From Jacaranda mimosifolia (taxonomy: Eukaryota; Streptophyta; Magnoliopsida; Lamiales; Bignoniaceae), in NCBI GenBank assembly GCA_018894105.1, contig CM032118.1, positions 34,948,690 to 35,012,689 on the forward strand: a stretch of 64,000 nucleotides of DNA. The letters are read 5' to 3'. Made by a program: the position numbers and the translations under genes. The notes beneath the pieces were generated by a model that searched no databases, was not told where the DNA came from, and saw only the letters and a program-made list of their open reading frames with translations. Positions 34,692-45,376 of the stretch are shown here, one piece after another. How positions within the stretch are numbered: position 1 is the stretch's first letter; each line of letters opens with the position of its first letter.

Positions 34692-35061
34692 TTATTGGGT
34701 TTGCAGGGTGAAATTATATTTTTTAGGTTAAATATTATATGTATATATATATATATGGATGATCAATGTATCACTTTGCTTTTCTTATTTTCTGGGGGTA
34801 TGTATTTTAGGTAGAAAAAATTTGTTTTGGAAGCATAACTTAGGGAATGAAGTTGAATGTTTGGTAATATTTTGAAAATTGATAAATATTTGGAGAAAAC
34901 ACAAAAATCCTAATCTATTGATTACCTACTTTTCATGACTATTGCCACCAACAATCACTTCACACATATGAATATTTGCCAGCACCACCACCGCGAGTTA
35001 AGAGAAGGATAATTGCAAAGGTGGGGTTGGAAAAAGGGTGTTATAGCGGTGGGATTGGAGG
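34692..35061. other. AT-rich spacer, left flank of nested copia
   Basis: Contains an AT run near 34741-34756. The last bases GGAGG are a possible TSD (compare AGAGG at 52441-52445, 4 of 5). Confidence 0.4.
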
Positions 35062-35684
35062 TGTTGGAAATAATTGCACATAAACAATTATTTGATCCAG
35101 ATAGAATAAAATGGATAGTTCAATATTACCTTTTAATCAACGAAAGTTTCATGAATACCATCCTTAATCAAAGCTCACCTCCAAGCCATAGATTCCAAGT
35201 TTCTTGATTCAATTATCTCCCAAGTATAAACTCCACGTTCTTTTCATCTCGAGCGGCTTTCTCAATCTCTACTCACCTCTTGAGATTGCTATCAGAGCTT
35301 CCACAAACTTGCACACTTTAAACCTTTGGAGACAATTTGGTGATACTCCAAAAAAGATTGAGAGAGAAAAATATAGAGAAAGTATATGGAGAGACTGAAT
35401 ACTGAAGTTGTATGTAAAACTCTTAGAAAGAGGGCCTATTTATAAGTAAGTCTTCCAAGAGTCCAATCCAACTAGGAGTATCAAAAGGAGATATAGATAA
35501 TGCTTATCCCACATAAGGGAGATTTATCCTCCTAAATATGAATGAGTATTATCTATCCACATCTCTTCATAAGGAAGAGTTCTAATCCAATAAGAACTGC
35601 AATTCTTTCTAGATGTAAATAAGATCTATTCAAATATAGATGTCTATTGGGTTAAGGGTTCAAGACCCGACCCAATTTGCAACA
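35062..35684 (-). repeat. 3' LTR of nested copia element (623 bp)
   Basis: On the plus strand it starts TGTTGGAAATAATTGC and ends CCCAATTTGCAACA. Matches 51820-52441 throughout. Minus-strand TATAAATA at 35437-35444. Confidence 0.9.
35437..35444 (-). promoter_or_regulatory. TATA box of copia LTR (3' copy)
   Basis: TATAAATA on the minus strand, same place in the other LTR (52194-52201). Confidence 0.5.
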
Positions 35685-37800
35685 TCTCACACTCATACAT
35701 ATTTGACTTAATCTCATCGAGCATTATACTCATAACATTTCTCAATCTTGCATCCTTTCTTTCATACAGAGAATTAGGCGTGTGACCAAGCGAGAAGAGA
35801 ACAAGTAAGGAGAGTTATATTAAGCCATCGCCAAACTAACATAACCCTATAACTCCAAAACTCGCCATGTATCCCAAACTATGTGGTTGCACTAGATCAA
35901 ACATCTCTGATCCCTTAATAATAAATAAGGCACGCTTATATCTTTCCACTATGTATCTATGCTCATGACTATGTCAAACACTTTTGACTTAGTCAGCCGG
36001 CCACAAGCCATAGAACAAGAGTGCGTTACCAACTTAGTTCTTCCTCGGCTCCTCATGCCAATTCACCTGGTCTTGTCAACTTTCTTAGTCATGCTCCGAC
36101 AGACCGAATTAATCATGGCCATTGGAAACATGCTAAAGTAGCATCATCAAGACATGGTCCAGAGTCCCAAAGGATACAAGAAACAATAAGGGCTCACACA
36201 GTGACAAAGTAGGGACCCATTCAATCACTTCCCTTCATAGATTGTCGCAAAGCACATGTAGTATGAATAAATGTTATGATGGAGATCCCACTCAATTTAG
36301 GCATGCCACACTCTCAACATCATACAAACCTTAGTCTAGTCGCTGTTCAAGCGCCTGACCTACACAACACTAGACAAACACTTCCAAAATGCCTTCTAGT
36401 AGTTTGCATGTTTTGCTACCAACAGGCTTTATGCAGTTGGACACACTTCATAATTGATCAAATATGATCTCATCTTACATCCAAGATAAGGCAACTTTTA
36501 GTTATATACATGTTTTTTAACCTTCCTCACTGCTCCAAGTGCAAAGGTGATCACTCGCATTCCTCTTAGCTATGCGAAATAATATCTAAGTTTCATCTTG
36601 CTCGTTATCAAAGCACTAGTACAGTACCAACACATAATGAACATGCAAACATGTCTCATCAATTATAATAAGTTCTCACAGACCATAAGTCTTTGTCAAT
36701 ATAATCTTCTAATGCAATATGCCTTTAGAGAACAATTTTATATAAAGGCTTGAAAAAAGGTTAAGCGATCAAATCATTTGTAGAAATATGGCCAAAAACA
36801 ACGTGCAATACTTTTCATCAATGAAACAATATCTGGTATAAGTATGCTTTAGTATCCAAATAAAATTAGGTGTTCAAAGCATACAAAGTAGATTCGTTAT
36901 CACAAAATACTGATAGCCCCACATATATGCATCCCAACATGCATCATCTCTAGAAGTAGCAAACTAGATAGTCTCCAAAAAACTTAGACCAATTCACTTA
37001 GACATCTAGGATCCACTTGACCGCATCTCAATATTTGTGTCAAGGATCACTTTGACATCAATTCACCAATACGAAGCTTCAAAACTTTTCCAGCGCTTAC
37101 TTAAATAATACTTGCTAACATTTCTTCTTACTTCAAATTTAAGGCATTTCTACTAAGAATATAATCATAAACATGAAGTGTCAATAGGATTAGCATGATG
37201 CAAATATAGTTATTCGCAGAGTAAACTCCAGAGCACTATTGAATGATCTTGATGTCTAGACACCAACTGTGCATCTTCCTCTCCTAGTCCATCTCCAAAG
37301 AACAACCACTTTCAAGTGGCAACATTTCATGTCACTTATAGCCATCATATTATTATTCATATATAGTGAGAGAACAAATCCCTTCACTTATCCTGACATA
37401 CCATTATTGACCTTATTCAGTCATCATTAAACCTATCAAGAGATAGCTCGATGTAGCCGATAGCAATACTACTTGGACGACAACTCAAGCTACAAATGGA
37501 GCTTTTCAAGTAATAATCTTATCTTCCCCCCCCCCCCTACTTGAATTTGTTGGATGATCCATATAGCTCTCTTCGTCCATTTCTCATTTGGATATGTCCA
37601 TTCAAATCATCTAAGACAAACTTAGATGAAAGTAGTGACAATTGATATCAATGGAGAAAAGAGAATAGGTCTCACCACTTGGGGAAAATATTTCACCCTT
37701 CTTTGAGCTTTATATATGTTAATCAACTCATTCGCTTAGCGCTTTGACCTTAAGAAACCACGTAATTCTAATGGTCTTGCACCTAGAGACTGATCAACTA
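35685..37800 (-). pseudogene. Nested copia interior: RNase H remnant and 3' untranslated part
   Basis: On the minus strand about 36930-36740 gives VFCDNESTLYAL, then a broken KVLHVVFGHISTNDLIA and FFKPL. This is the end of a copia RNase H (usual form FCDN...; ADLFTKPL). Upstream, to 37560, only vague traces remain. The 1 kb between it and the LTR shows no coding. A C12 run lies at 37526-37537. Confidence 0.6.
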
Positions 37801-39219
37801 TGTCACGCCCTAAAATCTAACCATATAGCCTAGTCTGCAGGCGTAAAACTCAATCCCAACCAAACAGTATCACCTATCCAAATTATAATCTCAAATAGAA
37901 AAAAAAGACTCCAACATTCAAAATAATTCAAATAACTCTAGCAATAGAAAAACTCAAAATGCCTAATATTCATCCTTCAACTAAAAGATAATTAAAGGAG
38001 AAAAACTAATTTGCCAGTATGGCAATAAAACTAAAGCTATTGCAAAGTCCTCATCACAAAAGAAAACCTTCGATCTCGGTTCTCGTCAAGAGCAGGATCC
38101 ACCTCCTCACTAAAACTAGGATCTAGGTATGCCAGAAAGAAGTTAAAGAATAAAATGAGTGTGAGTAAATAACTCAGTGAGTGCCAAATGTATGCAATGT
38201 GAGTCCATAAGTTAAAAATCATTTGTACAGTGAAAATTATTCGAGAAAACATAAGTGGAAAATTTTTTCAAACAGTCAAGCAATAACAAGTCCAAAGTTT
38301 TACAAACGGACAAGCAGTTACCAGTCAAGAATTTTATAAATATTCATGCAATAACAAGTCAAGAGTTTAATAAACGGTTTCCTAGACTAACAACTTAAAT
38401 GCGACGATCAGACAGTGTTTGCTGTAGCCAGTCAACCTTATGGCTCCCACCGTAACAGTTTCTTATCGCTCCAGACGAGATACAACCTTACCAAGACAGT
38501 GCCTGAGCTTCCCTGGGAATTCCTACGACCCACCTCAGCCACAAACGGCTTCTGTTGTACGCTGGAGGGATTAGGCCATGGGGGCTTGGTATTCAACCAG
38601 CTAGCCCGCTGCTGCCTAGTGAAGTCCCTCACACACCCAAACCAAGTTGGATCCAACTAACAGTAATCAGTTGATCATCAAGTTTAATTTGCTCGTCTAG
38701 AAGCATAAGAATTTTTTTTCGTAAAAGCATAGATTTTCTTTTATCTAGAAATAAAGCAAGAAAATAATTATTTTTGTGCGCAGTGGAGTACATACATAGT
38801 GCAGTGTAAGTTGAAAACAAGTCACGAACAATTATATAATAACATATATCCTTCTGGGTTTTGAAACATATAATATATAGTATTTATAGGTTTAGGCACT
38901 CACAGTTAGGAGTGTAAGATGAGTCAAGCTGGCTCATGAGCCTTATGAGCAGGCTCGATTATAGCTCGACTCAAGCTCGAATTTTTCAAGCTCGAGCTTT
39001 AACATGAGCCGAGCTCGAGTTCTTCTCTAGTTGTTCGAAAGCTCATGAGCCTTTTCCTATTTTTAAAATTTTTTATATATTAATTAAATAATTAATATAT
39101 ATTAATAATTTACTTTCTTTTTCTAATTTTAAATATTTATATATATGATTAAATAATTATAATATATTAATAATTTAATATTTTTTCAATAATTATAATA
39201 TATTATAATTTAAATCATT

Positions 39220-39869
39220 GGTTAATTAGAAAAAAATTCCTAATCTTACTTTCATTTTAGTGATCAGTCCCCATTTGAATTTTTACACACTAAACTCCCT
39301 ACTTTTTCACAAAACTTAGAAATCACTCCCCATATCTTTTAGAAAGACACATATATCCTTGTAGTTAGAGAAAACAACAAAAATACCTGATAAATGCGTT
39401 TTTCTCTTCAAGAAGAATGCTTTCATTTTTTTTTTCCTGAAATCGACGACTTCTCCAAGCGGCCAACAAAAGGGCGCGAAATCGTTCCTCTGCCATTGAT
39501 GTGAGGAAAAAAAAAAAAAAAGATACCAAAATTTCTGCCATTTTTTCTGTGACAATGGAAGGAGAAACAGTGGCAACAAGAAGCAAAATACAAAAGAAGT
39601 GATAAAAAGAAACAAATGTATGTTTTCTACATTTACAGTTTTAAATGTCTGTGATTTTTCAGTGTTATACTTATTTCTTGTCTATTTTCTCATGTTTAGG
39701 ATTTTTATTCCCTATTTAGTTGTTAAACACTTGAACCCAATTGATATATATAATTTTATTTGTGAGATGGGAAGTTTTTGATTTGTACTTGAAAGGCATG
39801 AAAGTTGTACTTCACTTTTTTGAGGTTTATACTTCTTTTTACCTGAAATTATACAGTGAAATTATCTGA
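39220..39869. repeat. Left arm of MULE with terminal inverted repeat
   Basis: 39220 to about 39345 pairs with the reverse complement of about 45250-45376. The rest of the arm, to 39869, has short frames without family resemblance and an A-rich run near 39508. Confidence 0.75.
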
Positions 39870-41270
39870 AAGTGGTAGTATATTATTTGTTGTACAAAAC
39901 ATCTAAGCTTGCAGTACACATTAAGCAAAAGTGTAGTATATAATCTATATAACTGTAGTATATTTTAGAAGCAAATGTAGTATAAACATTCAAGCTTGCA
40001 GTACACATTAAACAAAAGTGTAATATATAATCTGTGTAACTGCAGTACATTTTAAAAGCATTTGTAGCACAAAATATTTAAAGCTGCAGATTAAATGAAA
40101 TTATAATATATAATTTGTGTGCATGCAGTACATTTTAGAAGCATCTATAGTATAAAAGCATTCAAGCAGAATGGCGACCTTGACTTCAAGGGGCATTAGG
40201 AGCGACGGGGCATTGTCGGCTCACTCGGTAAGGCAAAAAAAGCCCATGAGTAGAGACTCTTACGAGGTGCAGTTTGAAAAACTGTTTCAATGGCATATTC
40301 CTTAAGTTATGAGGATGCTTCTCACCAAGTTTGAACTCATTCCGTGTCCGTTTGGGCACCGAACATTGAGGGCGACCTGGAGCGGTCTTACTGCACACAG
40401 GTAGTGCAAAGATGCATTGAGCAGAGTGTCTTGGAAAAGGAATTTTGTGAAACTGTTTCAGTGGGGTGTTCCTAGAGGTGTTGGCAATGTTCCTACCAAG
40501 TTACCAGTATACGGTTCCGTTTGGATAGGAAACAGCGAAGATCTTTAGAATGCGGTAGTGCAGTGGCAATGCTGTAATTCCAGATTATTGCGAGGGCAAT
40601 TACTGTTCCATGGAGAATCGGATGGGGCTGGAACTTTGTGGAGTTAATGTATAAGCCGAGAGCTATCCAACGGTTCAAGAGGCAAGTGATTTGGACGCCG
40701 GGAGAGGAAGTTGCAAAAATGTTATACAAAACATTTAAGCCTATAGATTAAATGAAATTATAGTATATAATATGTATCTATGCAGTATATTTTATAAGCA
40801 TCTGTAGTACAAAAACATTCAAGCGTGCAGTATACATTACTGAAAATATAGTATATAATATGTGTATCTGTAGTACAGTTTAGAAGCAACTGTAGTACAA
40901 AATATTTAAGCCTACAATATACATTAAATGAAAGTGTAGTATATAATCTGTGTAACTGCAGTACATTTTAGAAGCAAATATAGTATAAATATTTATGCTT
41001 GCAGTACACATCAGGCAAAAGTGTAGCATATAATCTATGTAATTGCAGTACATTTTAGAAGCATCTGTAGTACAAAACATTCAAGCATGTAGATTAAATT
41101 AAATTATAATTTAATATTTGTACATATGCAGTACACTTTAGAAGTATCTGTAGTACAAAAACATTCAGGCATGTAGTATACATTAACTGAAAATGTAGTA
41201 TATAATCTGTGTATCTATAGTATATTTTAGAAGCAATTGTAGTACAAAACATTTAAGCCTATAGGGTTTG
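39870..41270 (+). repeat. MULE tandem array 1 (about 82-88 bp units)
   Basis: Units read GTAGTATATAATCTGTGT, then CAGTACATTTTAGAAGCA, then GTAGTACAAAACATT, then AAGC. The TTTTAGAAGCA word recurs at about 39963, 40051, 40133, then 40789, 40876, 40966, 41054, 41138 and 41226. The array is interrupted by a unique island, about 40160-40720. Confidence 0.85.
40160..40720. other. Unique GC-richer island inside MULE array 1
   Basis: Not part of the repeat and richer in G+C than its surroundings. It contains an internal two-fold repeat: about 40275-40325 and 40445-40500, both with GAAAAACTGTTTCA/GAAACTGTTTCA and ending ACCAAGTT. Translated in plus these give FEKLFQWHIP and FVKLFQWGVP. No long frame spans it. 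It could be a captured host gene fragment, as in Pack-MULEs, or part of the original element. Origin unknown. Confidence 0.5.
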
Positions 41271-41365
41271 AATCATACTTTGTATGTACATACATATGTA
41301 AATTGAAGTATACTTTGTTTATAATATTAGTTTGTATGTAAGTATAATTTTCCATCAAGTATTTA

Positions 41366-42290
41366 TAATATTTTGATTTCAATACAATATGAGGGAAATG
41401 AAATACAAATGTAGAACGAACAAAGTATAAATGGTGTTATGTGAAGTATACTTCAATTCAATTGAAATCGAGCAGTGAATTTGAGTACAATATGATGGAA
41501 ATGAAGTACAAATATAGCAAAAATAAAGTATAAATGGTGTTATGTTGAAGTACACTTCAATTAAATTGAAATTGGGTAGTGAATTTAAGTACAATATGAT
41601 AGAAATGAAGTATAAATATAGAACAAATAAAGTATAAATGGTGTTATATTGAAATACAATTCAATTAAATTGAAATCGAGCAGTGAATTTGAGTACAATA
41701 TGAGGAAAATGAAGTACAAATGTAGAACAAACAAAGTATAAATATTGTTATGTTGAAGTACAGTTCAATTAAATTGAAACCGGACAGTGAATTTGAGTAT
41801 AATATGATGGAAATGAAGTACAAACGTAGAACAAACAAAGTATAAACGGTGTTATGTTGAAATACACTTCAATTAAATTGAAGTTGAACTGTGAATTTGA
41901 GTACAATATGATGTAAATGAAGTACAAATGTAGAACAAACAAAATATAAATGGTATTATGTTGAAGTACACTTCAACTAAATTGAAATCGAACAGTGAAT
42001 TTGAGTACAATATGATAGAAATGAAGTACAAATATGGAACAAACAAAGTATAAATGGTGTTATGTTGAAGTACACTTGAATTAAATTGATATCGGGCAGT
42101 GAATTTGAGTACAATATGATGAAAATAAAGTACAAATATAGAACAAACAAAGTATAAATTGTGTTATGTTAAAGTACACTTCAATTCAATTGAAACCGAA
42201 TAGTGAATTTGAGTACAATATGATGAAAATGTAGTACAAACGTAGAACAAACAAAGTATAAATGGTGTTATGTTGAAGTACACTTATTGC
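41366..42290 (+). repeat. MULE tandem array 2 (about 105 bp units, about nine copies)
   Basis: Units contain GAGTACAATATGATGGAAAT, GAAGTACAAATGTAGAACAA, AAAGTATAAATGGTGTTATG and GAAGTACACTTCAATTAAAT. Copies differ by scattered substitutions. Confidence 0.9.
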
Positions 42291-42634
42291 AATTGAATAA
42301 TTAGTCTCCAATAATTGTAGTGATAGTCAAGTACAATATTTTGAGATTATCGGATCAGATGAAGTACGTATTTGTACAGGTTATAAAGTGGATATTATTG
42401 TCAAATGCTCATTTGTTTACATCTTTGAAAGCATAAGTATTATTTACATTACTGTGATTGATAATATTCATTCGTTGAATATTAGTGGTTAACACTTTAA
42501 AACTTTAATATTATTTTATTCATTTAATAAATATTACACACATTTTTAGAGTTTGGTTATTAATTACTGAGACTTAAAAAGCAAATCATGGAACAAATTT
42601 CAATTCAACAATATTAGTAAAAATATTAAGAAAT

Positions 42635-43200
42635 GGAGTACATAATGGCCGAAATGAAATACAAATGTCGTGAAATCAAGTATAAATCTTTCAAATTGAG
42701 GTACAAAAGTGCTGATATCTTGGACAACATCCATTTGCTAATTTCCACACTAAACAAGTACATTATTGCCAAAAAGAAGTACAAATGTCATGAAATCAAG
42801 TACAATTCTACCAAATTGGGGTACAAAAAAACTGATATCTCGGACAACATGAAAAAATGTCAATTTCACGCTAAATCAAATACATAATTGTCAAAATGAA
42901 GTACAATTGTCATGAAATCAAGTATAATTCTCCCAGATTAGTGTGCAAAATAACTGATATCTCCGACAACATACAAAAATGCCAATTTCATGCTAAATCA
43001 AATACATAATTGCCGAAATAAATTATAATTATCATGACACCAAGTATAGTTCTCCCAAATTGGGGTACAAAATAACTGATATCTCGGACAATATACAAAA
43101 ATGCCAATTTCACGCTAAATCAAGTACATGATTATCGAAATAAAGTACAAATGTCATGAAATCAAGTATAAATCTCCTAGATTAAGGTACAAAATTTAGC
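42635..43200 (+). repeat. MULE tandem array 3 (about 121 bp units, four to five copies)
   Basis: The word ACTGATATCTCGGACAACAT recurs at about 42711, 42831, 42953 and 43073. Units also hold GAAGTACAAATGTCATGAAA and CAAGTATAATTCTCCCA. The frame 42633-42887 is a translation of this array, not a gene. Confidence 0.9.
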
Positions 43201-43480
43201 TAGATTACTTATTCTTTGCAGGTTCAACGATTATGCCCTGTTCTACCACACCTTTTACACTTAATTACACATTTCTCAATTTGTGATGGAATCCTCTGTG
43301 TCCTTCTATGCCCAGGTTGAGTCGGCAATCAGGTGCATTAATGACGCCATCATCATCTAGAGGGAACATATGCATATCATACGTAGGAATAGTATTTATC
43401 ATTGCTTGGTATGCTTGTTGATACATCTCAACTCGGTAATATTGATCGGTAAAGTCATACGATGAAAGTGACTTTGACTC
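43201..43480 (-). pseudogene. MULE transposase, C-terminal remnant with zinc knuckle
   Basis: On the minus strand from about 43470: YDFTDQYYRVEMYQQAY, then INTIPTYDMH, then (frame change) RIPSQIEKCVIKCKRCG and a knuckle at 43259-43218 of form CX2CX4HX4C. The knuckle carries a stop (TGA at 43226-43224) in place of an Arg-type codon. MULE transposases end in just this order: YY...YR.AY...I.PIP, PGRPKK..., then C..C...GHN..TC. At least one frameshift and one stop. Confidence 0.75.
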
Positions 43481-44690
43481 GAGAGTACAAGTTTTGATAA
43501 AATAAAGTAAAATTTCGAAACACTTGAAGAATCGAACTTCAATGAATATAGTATAAGTTTAGATAAAATGATGTATAAAATGAAGTATAATTTCAAAAAA
43601 TAGAAATACAATTTTTGATAAAGTGAAGTACAATTTCAGAACACCTGAAGTGTAAAACCTTAGCAATTGCAACACAAGTTTTGAATAATCCATTAGTAGA
43701 ATACTTGAAACTTAAATAATAGATTCAGATAACTGAAGTAGAAGTTCGGAACACTTGAAGTATAGAACTTCAATGAATAGAGTACAAGTTTAGGTAAAAT
43801 GATGTATAAAATGAAGTATAATTTTAAAAAATAAAAGTACAATTTTAGATAAAGTGAAGTACAATTTTAGAACACTTGAAGTATAGATCCTTAGCAATTG
43901 CAATACGATTTTGGATAATCCATTAGTAGAACACTTGAAGTATAAAATTTAAATAATAGATTCAGATAATTGAAGTACAAGTTTAGATAAAATGAAGTGC
44001 AATTTCAGAACACTTGAAGTATAGAACTTCAATGAATAGAGTACATGTTTAGGTAAAACAATATATGAAATGAAGCATAATTTCAAAAAATAGAAGTACA
44101 ATTTTAGATAAAGTAAAGTACAATTTCAAAACACTTGAAGTATAAAACTTTAGCAATTGTAGTACAATTTTTGGATATTCCATTAGTAAAACACTTTAAA
44201 CTTAAATAATAGATTCAAATAACTAAAGTATAAGTTTAGATAAAATGAAGTACAATTTCGAAACACTTGAAGTATAGAACTTCAACGAATAAAGTACAGG
44301 TTTAGATAAAATGAAGTACAAAAGAAAGCATAATTTTAGAAAATAAAAGTACAATTTTAGATAAAGTGAAGTATAATTTCAGAACGCTTGAAGTATAAAG
44401 CCCTAGCAACTGAAGTATATTTTGGTTAATTGATAACTATAACACTTAAAGTATATAACTTCAATAAATATAGTACAATTTTTGATAAAATTAAGTATAA
44501 TTTCAGAAAATCAAAAGAATAATTTTATATAGAAGACATATAGTTTATGAACACTTCAAGTATAAACTGCTAGAAGTTGCAGTACAATTTTGGGTAATCC
44601 ATTAATAGAACACTTGAAGTATAAAAGTTACATAATAGAGTACAATTTTAGAACATTTCAAGTACAAAACTTTACAAACTGCAATACAGT
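43481..44690 (+). repeat. MULE tandem array 4 (about 180-260 bp units, five copies)
   Basis: The word CTTGAAGTATAGAACTTCAA recurs at about 43522, 43753, 44012, 44265 and (weaker) 44447. Between are GAAGTACAATTTCAGAACAC, GAAGTACAATTTTAGATAAA and related words. It occupies the place where the catalytic domain of the transposase gene would be expected. Confidence 0.88.
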
Positions 44691-44699
44691 TTAGATTCT

Positions 44700-44986
44700 G
44701 TAGAAGTATTACCTTAAACCATCACTGCTCTTCTTTGCACTGCTGCTTAATTCATCCTTTCGGTTTACCAGGATGTCAACAACGTTCATCTTCAATGTCA
44801 AATGCAGTAAGACCATATTCATGACACCGTCATCATCAGTCAAACTCATTTACAATATTTGATGTAGAGCTATGTATTGCAAACTGAAGTGTTCGGCGTT
44901 GATTTCACTCCATTTTCTTGCGAGATTAATATATATGTTTGTCCATTAACTTGATTGAACACTCCTACTTCACTACTGGTTGACAT
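44700..44986 (-). pseudogene. MULE transposase-associated N-terminal remnant
   Basis: Minus strand from ATG 44986: MSTSSEVGVFNQVNGQTY..., stop at about 44873. A neighbouring frame continues with MSLTDDDGVMNMVLLHL and VVDILVNRK. N-terminal regions of MULE-encoded proteins often show an acidic DDD(V)..M segment followed by a hydrophobic strand like this. Together with the knuckle at 43218-43259 it outlines one minus-strand gene with the middle lost. Identification is by pattern only. Confidence 0.5.
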
Positions 44987-45376
44987 TATCAAAAAAATAT
45001 AAGAAACTCAGAAGCAACTGAGAAGAAGAAGAAACCCGAAAATGATGAAAATAAAAAGAGAAGAAGACAATGCAGCTATCGGGTTGGTGGTTTTTGGCTC
45101 TAACGTTATTCTCGTTCCCGCCATGGAGCTTGTTGCGTTTTTTCTGTTCTTTCTGTTTCTGGTATGATAGGGTTTACTGTTTGCTTGTCCGGATGAAGAA
45201 GAAGTGAGAAAAAATTAATGAAAAATATTATACTTAAGGGCATTTTTGTCAAATCAAGTGAGTGGGGAGTGATCTCTAAACTTTTAACAAAACTAAGGAG
45301 TTTTTTCTAACAAAAATCAAGTGGGGACTGATCACAAAAGTGGAAAGTGTGTTTGGTATTTTTAAATAAGTGTCCC
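44987..45376. repeat. Right arm of MULE with terminal inverted repeat
   Basis: 45250-45376 pairs with the left arm. Upstream, 44990-45200 would be the 5' leader of the minus-strand transposase gene. Confidence 0.7.

Larger units (their letters stand above)
39220..45376 (-). mobile_element. Mutator-like element (MULE), innermost level, with GTAC-rich tandem arrays
   Basis: Flanked by TTAAATCATT at 39210-39219 and 45377-45386 (9-10 base TSD, Mutator type); the uninterrupted MITE at 21599 shows the empty site. Long terminal inverted repeats of well over 100 bases: both arms contain GTGATCAGTCCCCA and ATCACTCCCCA at matching places. The minus strand carries N- and C-terminal pieces of a MULE transposase gene, but the catalytic part is missing. 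Much of the 6157 bases is four tandem-repeat families and one unique island. Non-autonomous. Confidence 0.88.

Noticed and set aside
38415..38660. GC-richer frames on both strands
   Set aside because: Part of the solo LTR at 37801-47540; no family resemblance.
40264..40560. Possible B3 DNA-binding domain in the MULE island
   Set aside because: Only the FxKLFQW-type start is suggestive; the rest of the domain does not follow in any frame.
42633..42887. 84-residue frame with repeated KYK words
   Set aside because: It is a translation of tandem array 3 and changes with the repeat, not a gene.
39870..44690. CRISPR-like array
   Set aside because: The repeats are long, diverged, plant-type tandem arrays without regular spacers, inside a MULE in nuclear plant DNA.
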